From: Clostridiales bacterium
GTDB taxonomy: Bacteria > Bacillota > Clostridia > Oscillospirales > Oscillospiraceae
Direction of reading: 5' to 3'
DNA length: 9,366 bases
NCBI GenBank assembly: GCA_003533405.1
Contig: DQDL01000067.1
Location: 12,507-21,872 of the forward strand
Part shown: one piece after another, positions 1 through 5,189 of the stretch
Numbering within the stretch: the stretch's first letter is position 1
Layout of the letters: the number at the start of each line of letters is the position of its first letter
The notes under the pieces: model-generated
What the model was told of the DNA's origin: nothing
What the model saw: the letters and a program-made list of their open reading frames with translations, nothing else
Databases searched by the model: none
Made by a program: the position numbers and the translations under genes

Positions 1-180
1 CACTGCCCCATCGGCAAGGTCTCCTTCGGAGATCAGAAGCTGTATGAGAACTACGCAGCTCTCATCGGCGCCATCATCAAGGCAAAGCCCGCAGCGGCAA
101 AGGGCCAGTACATCAAGTCCTGCGTCACCGCTTCCACCATGGGCCCCGGCGTCAAGATCAACGCTCAGAAGCAGCTTTAA
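1..180 (+). CDS. rplA: 50S ribosomal protein L1, C-terminal part
   Basis: This is the last 59 codons of ribosomal protein L1, open at the left edge and ending in TAA at 178-180. The visible peptide has the typical L1 C-terminus: an IGKVSF strand, a helix, a KAKPAAAKG segment, then a YIKS strand and the STMGPGVKI motif close to the stop. L1 binds 23S rRNA at the ribosome's L1 stalk and in many bacteria represses its own operon by binding the mRNA. rplA is often followed by rplJ-rplL, but here a terminator and a long gene-free gap follow. Family identity is very secure; the N-terminal three quarters lie outside the window. Confidence 0.96.
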   Translation, partial: HCPIGKVSFGDQKLYENYAALIGAIIKAKPAAAKGQYIKSCVTASTMGPGVKINAQKQL

Positions 181-183
181 TTA

Positions 184-382
184 GAATTTGCACAGGCGGC
201 ACGGGGCAGTGACGAACCGGTTTTGACCGGCTCTTTTCCGCCCATACCGCACAAAAAATCCGGTAATACACAAAGTATTGCCGGAATTTTTTATTTGTCT
301 GAACGAAAAATAGCTCGCTCAAAACTGCTGCGCACTCCCTTTGGGGCGGTTTGTCCCCACCCCGCACCGCCTGTGCAAATTC
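184..382. repeat. 199-base imperfect foldback element with a terminator at its tip
   Basis: Positions 184-219 and 347-382 are inverted copies: 30 of 36 positions match and the outermost 16 (GAATTTGCACAGGCGG) are perfect. After a roughly 21-base insertion in the right arm the complementarity resumes: 220-240 (GTTTTGACCGGCTC...) against 301-325, whose complement reads GTTTTGAGCGAGCT.... The apex is the strong hairpin at 259-285. Most of the segment could therefore fold into one long hairpin in RNA, or be a MITE-like or REP-like genomic repeat. No clear target-site duplication is visible at the ends, and no protein is encoded. The family is not recognised. Confidence 0.6.
253..293 (+). terminator. 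Strong bidirectional intrinsic terminator after rplA
   Basis: An 11-bp stem (259-269 with 275-285, one G-U pair) has a 5-base ACAAA loop. It is preceded by six A residues and followed by six T residues, so it can work on both strands. It probably ends the ribosomal protein transcript. A smaller hairpin at 217-230 (CCGGT/ACCGG, TTTG loop) followed by CTCTTTT lies just upstream and is weak. Confidence 0.88.
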
Positions 383-612
383 GGGGCGCAGTTAATAACA
401 CTGAGCGAATTTTGTTCGGTGATTTTTTTAGTTTGCGGAAATTTTTTAATTCAAGTATTTTGTGCATCCGACATTGTTCGCACGGTTTCGACATTATTAT
501 GTAACCGATGCTGCACTGCATAATGCCTGTTATCAAGGGTTTTAAACAGTTTCAACACGGTTTTCAACATGTTATGTAAATCACTTGCCGCCAACAAAAG
601 CGTTTTTGTCTA
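383..612. other. Gene-free AT-rich intergenic stretch
   Basis: No convincing gene is visible on either strand. The stretch holds two T-runs (424-430 and about 442-447). It also has a direct repeat of TTCAACA at 551-557 and 563-569, and two copies of TTATGTAA at 497-504 and 572-579. CATTAT at 492-497 could pair with an ATAATG at about 519-524. These may be part of the upstream control region of the permease gene, but no specific regulator site is recognised. Confidence 0.5.
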
Positions 613-640
613 TTGACATATCCGGGTTTCAAGGTAAGAT
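613..640 (+). promoter_or_regulatory. Sigma-A-like promoter for the YkvI-family permease
   Basis: A perfect -35 (TTGACA, 613-618) is followed after 16 bases by TAAGAT (635-640), which matches four of six -10 positions. Transcription would start near 647, leaving a leader of roughly 25 bases before the GTG start at 671. The leader carries the GGGAGGGG ribosome binding site at 658-665. Confidence 0.7.
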
Positions 641-670
641 AGTATGATGTTTGGATAGGGAGGGGTCGCA

Positions 671-1756
671 GTGAAAAAGATAGGTGCATTGAATTTGGGG
701 CTTGCGTTTGCCGGCTGCTTTCTCGGCGCAGGCTATGTGTCCGGACAGGAGCTGTGGCAGTTTTTCGGCTCGTTCGGCACAAAGGGCGCAGTCGGCCTTG
801 CCATTGCCATGGCGGTGCTTTTCGGTGTCGGCATTTTGATGCTCGACCTTAACAGAATAAGCGGCATCGGTGATATAGATAAGCTCGTCGTGAGATGGGA
901 CATTCCCATACTGCGTGCCGCCGTGACGGTGCTTGAGCTGCTGTTTCTGTTCGGCGTGTGCACCATCATGTCCGCCGGTGCGGGCGCACTTTTAAATCAG
1001 CTGTTCGGTATCCCGACGACGCTCGGCTCGGCCGCTCTGGCGGCGCTGGTGGCGTTCGTGTCGCTCGCCGGTCTCGGCGGTATGGTTGCGGCGTTCTCGG
1101 CAACGGTTCCCGTTCTCGCCGTTGTGACGCTCGTTTTCGGCATCATCAGCGTTTCGCAAAACGGCGTGCAGTTTACGCAGCCTGCGGCGGCGGGTTCAAA
1201 TCCGCTAATGGGCTCGTGGGTGGTTGCGGCGCTGTCGTTTGCCTGCTATAATACCTTTGGAAACATTGCGATGATATCGCCGCTGGGCGAGTTCATGAAA
1301 AGCAAAAAAGCCGCCGTCTGCGGCATAGCCGTCGGTGCTGCGGTTCTGGTCGTCATTGCAGGAAGCGTGCTGCTGTCGATAAGCGCCCGGCCGTCGCTGT
1401 CGGATGCCGAGCTTCCCATGCTCGCCCTTGCACAGTCGAAGGGCAAGGCGGTCGGCATAATCTACGGCGTGCTGCTCCTGCTTGCGATGTTCGGCACGGC
1501 GCTTTCTAATCTCGTCGGATTCACGAGCATCATTTTCCGCAAGTCCGAACGCATAAAAGGCTATAAAACACTGTTCACAGTTGCCTGCGCCGCCGCCACC
1601 GTATGCGGCAGCCTTGTAGGCTTCGGCGACCTCATCGGCGTGATATACCCGATATTCGGCTATTGCAGCAGCGTGTTCATCGTCCTCATGATAGAGCACT
1701 ATATAAATGTCAGAAAAGCAGGTAAGGCAAATGAAAAAGCTACAGATAAAGCTTAA
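671..1756 (+). CDS. YkvI-family membrane protein (LeuT-fold-like permease)
   Basis: This 361-aa integral membrane protein resembles the YkvI family (COG3949), distant relatives of LeuT-fold amino-acid/ion symporters with unknown substrates. The N-terminal segment has the family's glycine-rich broken helix: AGCFLGAGYVSGQE at about 14-27, read as G-A-G-Y-x-S-G-Q-E. About ten hydrophobic spans follow, roughly at 39-59, 82-106, 119-139, 143-163, 183-205, 213-237, 260-284, 301-318 and 320-342. The tail is short and charged. The GTG start follows a purine-rich GGGAGGGG 5 bases upstream. It is the first gene of a + strand group and overlaps the biotin ligase by 26 bases, which suggests co-translation. 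Transport as a role is inferred from fold family; the substrate is unknown. A link to biotin is conceivable only from the neighbour and should not be assumed. Confidence 0.85.
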   Translation: MKKIGALNLGLAFAGCFLGAGYVSGQELWQFFGSFGTKGAVGLAIAMAVLFGVGILMLDLNRISGIGDIDKLVVRWDIPILRAAVTVLELLFLFGVCTIMSAGAGALLNQLFGIPTTLGSAALAALVAFVSLAGLGGMVAAFSATVPVLAVVTLVFGIISVSQNGVQFTQPAAAGSNPLMGSWVVAALSFACYNTFGNIAMISPLGEFMKSKKAAVCGIAVGAAVLVVIAGSVLLSISARPSLSDAELPMLALAQSKGKAVGIIYGVLLLLAMFGTALSNLVGFTSIIFRKSERIKGYKTLFTVACAAATVCGSLVGFGDLIGVIYPIFGYCSSVFIVLMIEHYINVRKAGKANEKATDKA

Positions 1757-2477
1757 TGCGTTCGAGTCGCTTGACTCGACGAATACCTACCTTAAAAAGC
1801 TCGCCGCCGAGGGTGCGGGCGAGGGCACGGCGGTTATTGCAAATGCGCAGACCGCCGGTCGGGGCCGCATGGGCAGGAGCTTTGCCTCGGCGCAGGGCTT
1901 GGGCGTGTACATGTCGCTGCTGCTGCGCCCGGATTGCGCCGCCTCCTGCGCCCAGAGTCTGACGGCGAACACCGCCGCCGCCGTGTGCATGGCGATAGAG
2001 ACCGTCAGTGGTGTGAAGCCCGAGATAAAGTGGGTCAACGACCTGTATCTCAAGGGCAAAAAGATCTGCGGCATCCTTTGTGAGAGCGCCGTCAGCGGCG
2101 ATAAGCTCGACTACGCAGTCATCGGCATAGGGCTTAATGTCATCACCCGCCCCGAGGACTTTCCCGAGGAGCTGCGGCACACGGCGGGCTCCATCTATTC
2201 GCAGACCGGCCTCATCATCGAGCGGGGCAAGCTCATCTCGGCGATACTTACCGAGCTTGGCGGTATGTATGCCGCGTGGTGCGAGGATAAAAGCGCATAC
2301 CTGAACGAGTACAAGTCCCGCTGCACCATGCTTGGCAGAGTCGTCACTGTAATTTCCCCTGACGGCGACTATGACGCACTGGCAAAGGACATTACCCCCG
2401 ACTTCGGCCTTGTCGTCGAGACAGTGGACGGCGAGACAAGAACGCTGCACTCCGGCGAAATATCCGTAAAAATTTAG
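1731..2477 (+). CDS. birA: Biotin--[acetyl-CoA carboxylase] ligase, without DNA-binding domain
   Basis: This 248-aa biotin-protein ligase activates biotin as biotinyl-AMP and attaches it to the lysine of biotin carboxyl carrier proteins in the cytoplasm. Visible signatures are the DSTN motif near residue 15, the adenylate-binding GRGRMGR at 43-49, KWVND at 100-104 and GKKICGIL at 109-116 with the expected active-site lysine at 111. IGIGLNV follows at 131-137. A small beta-rich C-terminal domain starts at about 195 and ends in LHSGEISVK. The usual KWPND has valine for proline. There is no N-terminal winged helix, so it should not act as the bio-operon repressor. The ATG at 1731 is preferred over an ATG at 1707: it is preceded by AGGTAAGG, and family members begin a few residues before the FESLDSTN stretch. 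The gene overlaps the upstream permease gene. Confidence 0.92.
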   Translation: MKKLQIKLNAFESLDSTNTYLKKLAAEGAGEGTAVIANAQTAGRGRMGRSFASAQGLGVYMSLLLRPDCAASCAQSLTANTAAAVCMAIETVSGVKPEIKWVNDLYLKGKKICGILCESAVSGDKLDYAVIGIGLNVITRPEDFPEELRHTAGSIYSQTGLIIERGKLISAILTELGGMYAAWCEDKSAYLNEYKSRCTMLGRVVTVISPDGDYDALAKDITPDFGLVVETVDGETRTLHSGEISVKI

Positions 2478-2488
2478 GACTGACAAAG

Positions 2489-2531
2489 TTCCCCCACGAT
2501 GCATAAGATGACAGTAGCATCGATGGGGGAA
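2489..2531 (+). promoter_or_regulatory. Hairpin sequestering the ribosome binding site of the ZIP gene
   Basis: TTCCCCCA (2489-2496) pairs with TGGGGGAA (2524-2531), and CGATGC (2497-2502) pairs with GCATCG (2517-2522), with one bulged A at 2523. This gives a 14-bp stem with a 14-base loop. The right arm contains the only good Shine-Dalgarno (GGGGGA, 2525-2530) for the TTG start at 2537. TTATTTT follows directly, so the same hairpin could also act as a terminator or attenuator after the biotin ligase gene. Whether it is a terminator, a thermosensor or a target for an RNA or protein cannot be told from sequence. Confidence 0.7.
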
Positions 2532-2536
2532 TTATT

Positions 2537-3283
2537 TTGACTTATGTACTTATAACCGCCGGAGGCATTGCACTGTGCAGCTTCGTCGGAGCGGTGATCG
2601 GCTTTCTTTTCGAAAATATACCGCCAAAGGTCGAGGATGCGGTGTCGGGTACGGCGGCGGGTATAATGCTGTGCGCAGCCGTTTTGGGGCTTGTTATGCC
2701 GTCAATGGAGTTTTCCGGCAGCAAGGCGGCGTGGCTGCCCACTCTCGGCATCTTCTGCGGTGCAGGATTTCTGACACTGATAAATCTTGCAGGCCCACGC
2801 CTTACGGAAAAAATCGGCATGAAAAGCGGTGACAGGGCCAGCCGTGACAGGACGATGCTGTTCGTCATGGCTATCGCCATCCACCATTTTCCCGAGGGCA
2901 TTGCTGCGGGCGTGAGCTTCGGCACAGGCGATGTGAGCGACGCCGTCACCGTTTGCTCGGGCATTGCGTTTCAGAATGTGCCGGAGGCAATGATAATAAT
3001 CCCGCCGCTTCTGAAGGCAGGTACCGGCAAGCGCCGAGCCGCCGTCATTGCATTTATAAGCGGCTTTGTCGAGGTCGTCGGCGTGTTCTTCGGCTACTTT
3101 GCCGTCACCTTGTCGAAGGCGCTGCTGCCGTTTGCACTGGCCTTTGCGGCGGGCACGATGCTGTATGTGATAATTGACGACATGGTGCCGCAGACCCATG
3201 TGCGCGGCAGCGGCCGCCTTGCGACCTACGCCATGCTCTGCGGCTTTTGTCTCATGCTCGCCGTTGACCACTTGGTCGGATAA
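2537..3283 (+). CDS. ZIP-family metal transporter
   Basis: This 248-aa ZIP transporter imports divalent cations such as Zn, Fe or Mn through the cytoplasmic membrane. Eight hydrophobic segments fit the ZIP fold: about 4-25, 35-57, 65-86, 107-128, 136-158, 168-191, 195-216 and 229-246. The two signature metal-binding helices are present: HHFPEG at 116-121 (span 4) and QNVPEA at 146-151 (span 5). Glu179 in span 6 sits where a third conserved acidic residue is usual. The histidine-rich loop between spans 3 and 4 seen in many ZIPs is absent; the loop is instead charged and short. The start is TTG at 2537, behind GGGGGA with 6 bases spacing, and no in-frame ATG is better placed. Metal choice is unknown. 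The hairpin over the ribosome binding site suggests translational or attenuation control. The gene ends inside a shared terminator. Confidence 0.92.
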   Translation: MTYVLITAGGIALCSFVGAVIGFLFENIPPKVEDAVSGTAAGIMLCAAVLGLVMPSMEFSGSKAAWLPTLGIFCGAGFLTLINLAGPRLTEKIGMKSGDRASRDRTMLFVMAIAIHHFPEGIAAGVSFGTGDVSDAVTVCSGIAFQNVPEAMIIIPPLLKAGTGKRRAAVIAFISGFVEVVGVFFGYFAVTLSKALLPFALAFAAGTMLYVIIDDMVPQTHVRGSGRLATYAMLCGFCLMLAVDHLVG

Positions 3284-3320
3284 GCAAAAAACCTCCGAGA
3301 AATCGGAGGTTTTTTGCTTA
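3281..3320. terminator. Bidirectional terminator containing both convergent stop codons
   Basis: A perfect 18-bp stem (3281-3298 with 3303-3320) is closed by a GAAA tetraloop. The core ACCTCCGA/TCGGAGGT is flanked by A- and T-runs. The TAA stop of the + strand ZIP gene (3281-3283) and the TAA stop of the - strand AraC gene (3318-3320) form the base of the stem, so one palindrome ends both genes. Confidence 0.95.
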
Positions 3321-3332
3321 CTTCTTCTTCAC
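3311..3332. repeat. 22-base direct repeat, copy 1 (3' end of second AraC gene)
   Basis: TTTTTGCTTACTTCTTCTTC and the next two bases recur at 4255-4276 with a single change (21 of 22). In both places the repeat spans the last codons, the TAA stop and the AAGCAAAAA stretch just after it. It is either a duplication scar of the two paralogous regulators or convergence of Lys-rich tails. Confidence 0.6.
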
Positions 3333-4196
3333 TGCACGCAGCTCGATGTAGCCTCTTGAGCCACGGGGTTCGAGCTGGATGCGGGGCTCGTCATCGTTCC
3401 AGACATAGCCCACGACCGACGGGTCATAGCCGTTCATGGCGTTTTGCACGGCGTTTATTGCGTCGCTGTAATCCTCCTCGGCAAAGGGCTCGCCCTGGAA
3501 CATCATGTACTGCGTCTCGGGAAGCTCGATGACATCAAAGCCGTCGGGGATGCTGCCGTCAAAGTCGAACGGGGCTTCAATGCCCTGAACATATTTCGAG
3601 GTGCCGGGCTTTCTGTATATTTCCGGCAGCCACAGACACACCGGCTCGCCGCACAGCGAGTCCATGCTCAAAAGCATGCCCCACACATCGCAGCCGACCT
3701 CCTCGCAGTACGGGAAGTAATCCTCGGCGCTTACGCCACGCTTGCAGATGACCTTGCGGGCGGGCTTCGTGATGACCTGAATAAAGATGCTGTTCGTGTT
3801 TTCCATTTCGGAACTATCCTTTCTGAGTGCTCTGAATTTTGCACCGTAGGGGACAAACAGCGTGATGGGGACGGGGCGGCTTTTGTAATCGCAGGGGCGC
3901 ACGCCGAACTCACGGACGAAGGCTCGGGTGAAGCTGTCTGCGCTGCCGAAGCCGAGGTCGAACGCAGCGTCTATCACACGCACATTGCCTGTCTTGAGCC
4001 GCATTGCAGCCCTCGCAAGACGCAGCCTGCGGATGTACGCCGCCGGGGTCAGCCCCGTGTGCTCGGCAAACAGCCGATACGAATACCACGGCGAGTAAAG
4101 CGCCGCCTCCGCAAGCTCTGCGGGGGAAATTTTCTCGTCAAGGTGCGCATCGATGTAGTCCTGCATCCGCTGCACCGCCAAAATTTGCTCCGTCAC
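3318..4196 (-). CDS. AraC-type regulator with GyrI-like effector domain (second of tandem pair)
   Basis: This 292-aa protein has two domains. Residues about 6-110 are an AraC/XylS double helix-turn-helix: the first HTH is around ISPAELAEAALYSPWYSYRL, the second has the typical VIDAAFDLGFGSADSFTRAF pattern, then the FGVRPCDYK end. Residues about 135-292 resemble the GyrI-like small-molecule binding domain found in Rob and BmrR-type regulators, ending in a Lys-rich tail. It should bind DNA and respond to a ligand, possibly a drug or metabolite; the ligand and targets are unknown. The GTG start at 4196 has GGAGGT upstream. The reading frame is entered through a tiny upstream ORF whose TGA overlaps this GTG. 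It lies downstream of a paralogous regulator, probably co-transcribed, and ends in the shared terminator. An internal ATG at residue 131 has its own AAAGGA, so a free GyrI-like domain might also be made. Confidence 0.88.
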   Translation of the reverse strand: MTEQILAVQRMQDYIDAHLDEKISPAELAEAALYSPWYSYRLFAEHTGLTPAAYIRRLRLARAAMRLKTGNVRVIDAAFDLGFGSADSFTRAFVREFGVRPCDYKSRPVPITLFVPYGAKFRALRKDSSEMENTNSIFIQVITKPARKVICKRGVSAEDYFPYCEEVGCDVWGMLLSMDSLCGEPVCLWLPEIYRKPGTSKYVQGIEAPFDFDGSIPDGFDVIELPETQYMMFQGEPFAEEDYSDAINAVQNAMNGYDPSVVGYVWNDDEPRIQLEPRGSRGYIELRAVKKK

Positions 4197-4222
4197 GCCG
4201 CTACCTCCAAGTGCGTATTCAT
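4193..4222 (-). CDS. Possible 9-codon upstream ORF coupled to the AraC gene
   Basis: On the - strand, ATG at 4222 starts the short peptide MNTHLEVAA and stops at TGA 4195-4193, overlapping the GTG start of the AraC gene (GTGA). It has its own GAGGAG about 5 bases upstream, and it contains the GGAGGT that serves the AraC gene. This would allow translational coupling or leader control. It may also be chance: the frame is very short and the peptide has no special residues. Confidence 0.35.
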   Translation of the reverse strand: MNTHLEVAA

Positions 4223-4254
4223 TTTAGCTCCTCGAAAGGAAAAGCTCTCGACTA

Positions 4255-4276
4255 TTTTTGCTTACTTCCTCTTCAC
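4255..4276. repeat. 22-base direct repeat, copy 2 (3' end of first AraC gene)
   Basis: Matches 3311-3332 at 21 of 22 positions. Here the stretch is not part of a terminator hairpin; the sequence after the stop diverges after AAGCAAAAA. Confidence 0.6.
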
Positions 4277-5119
4277 CGGGATCCACAGCTCGCAGTAGTA
4301 GTTGTTGTCGGCGGTGCCGCTAGGGTACTTTGCCGGGTCGTCGTAGAACTCCACGCAGTAGCCGGCGGCAAACTCGTACTCCTTGGCCTGCGGAAGCCAC
4401 TCGGTGTATATGCGGCGGCTCACGCTCTGAATCGCCGTGGGCATTGCGCCTTTGCACGGGAACACCGCCCATGTGAAAGCGGGGACGGTGCGCTTAACGA
4501 AGCCATCGGGTATGGCGGCATCCTCGGCGCAGGGGTCGGCGATGAGATATTCAAAGCTTTCTCTGCCCATCTTCTCATCGATGTTTATGCCGAATGTGCC
4601 GTGGACAGTAGCGCCCTTGCCGCTTGCAAAGTGCTCCTGCCAGAGCTTCGGCACGGCCTGCACAGCGCCCTCGTAATCGAGCACTTTTGCGTTTGCCAGA
4701 ACGGTGAACGCAGGCTTGTTTTCAATTTTGTAATCCACAATGTAGCCTCCCTCAAGAGAAAATTTTATCTTCAGCGGGGCAAAGGTCTTGACCGTCAAGG
4801 CATCCCTGCGAACGGCGGCGGGCGGTGAGCCGTGAAACCTCGTGAACGCCTTGGTGAAGCTGTCGGGCGAGTCATAGCCGTATTTGAGGGCAAGGTCAAT
4901 GACCTTGACATCGGTCGAGATGAGCTCAGCTGCCGCCAGCGAAAGACGGCGATTGCGAATATATTCGGCGACCGTGTAGCCGCAGAGCATGGCAAAGCCC
5001 TTCTGAAAGTAAAAGGGCGAAATGTTCACCGCATTTGCGATCTCGTCGATGCTGAGGCCATCGGTGATGTGCCCCTCAATATACCGTATCGAATTCCCGA
5101 TGACAGCCATCCATTCCAT
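4262..5119 (-). CDS. AraC-type regulator with GyrI-like effector domain (first of tandem pair)
   Basis: This 285-aa protein has the same layout as its downstream neighbour. The AraC-type DNA-binding domain covers about 9-105: the first helix-turn-helix is around LSIDEIANAVNISPFYFQKGF, the second carries VIDLALKYGYDSPDSFTKAF. The GyrI-like domain runs from about 128 to the end. It contains GTFGIN, a PAFTWAVFPCKG strand pair, a W-L-P motif, Y-C-V-E-F-Y and a C-E-L-W-I-P-V strand at the C-terminus. This matches the pattern of regulators in which the GyrI part binds an amphipathic or aromatic ligand and tunes DNA binding. The ATG at 5119 follows AAAGGAG with good spacing. The two regulators are clearly paralogs but well diverged, so the duplication is old or the copies were acquired separately. 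Targets are unknown; the neighbouring membrane-flavodoxin operon is a candidate. Confidence 0.9.
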   Translation of the reverse strand: MEWMAVIGNSIRYIEGHITDGLSIDEIANAVNISPFYFQKGFAMLCGYTVAEYIRNRRLSLAAAELISTDVKVIDLALKYGYDSPDSFTKAFTRFHGSPPAAVRRDALTVKTFAPLKIKFSLEGGYIVDYKIENKPAFTVLANAKVLDYEGAVQAVPKLWQEHFASGKGATVHGTFGINIDEKMGRESFEYLIADPCAEDAAIPDGFVKRTVPAFTWAVFPCKGAMPTAIQSVSRRIYTEWLPQAKEYEFAAGYCVEFYDDPAKYPSGTADNNYYCELWIPVKRK

Positions 5120-5148
5120 ATGGTGTCTCCTTTGCTCGCTGTGAGGCT

Positions 5149-5177
5149 ATTGTAGCGCACCCGATGATGAGTGTCTC
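5149..5177 (-). promoter_or_regulatory. Possible promoter for the tandem AraC genes
   Basis: Reading the - strand, GAGACA (5177-5172) is followed after 17 bases by TACAAT (5154-5149). The -10 matches five of six and the -35 four of six consensus bases. It lies in the only sizeable gap of this gene block, 30 bases before the ATG of the first AraC gene. Confidence 0.45.
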
Positions 5178-5189
5178 GACGATTCATGC

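Noticed and set aside
401..430. Second terminator before the T-run at 424-430
   Set aside because: Pairing CGAA/TTCG with CAC/GTG needs a four-base bulge; the stem is too weak to call.
530..580. Clustered TTCAACA and TTATGTAA repeats looking like DnaA boxes near a replication origin
   Set aside because: The sites match the DnaA box consensus poorly, are only two copies each, and no dnaA or dnaN gene is near.
1707..1730. Earlier ATG for the biotin ligase (8 more residues)
   Set aside because: No ribosome binding site precedes it, and the ATG at 1731 has a purine-rich site and the length expected of the family.
1740..2504. Long - strand reading frame opposite the biotin ligase gene
   Set aside because: The + strand protein has clear biotin ligase motifs; the opposite frame shows only Arg/Ala/His-rich shadow composition.
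4004..4828. Long + strand reading frame opposite the AraC genes
   Set aside because: It crosses the gap between two well-supported - strand genes, has low-complexity antisense composition and no family signature; it is the shadow of GC-rich coding DNA.
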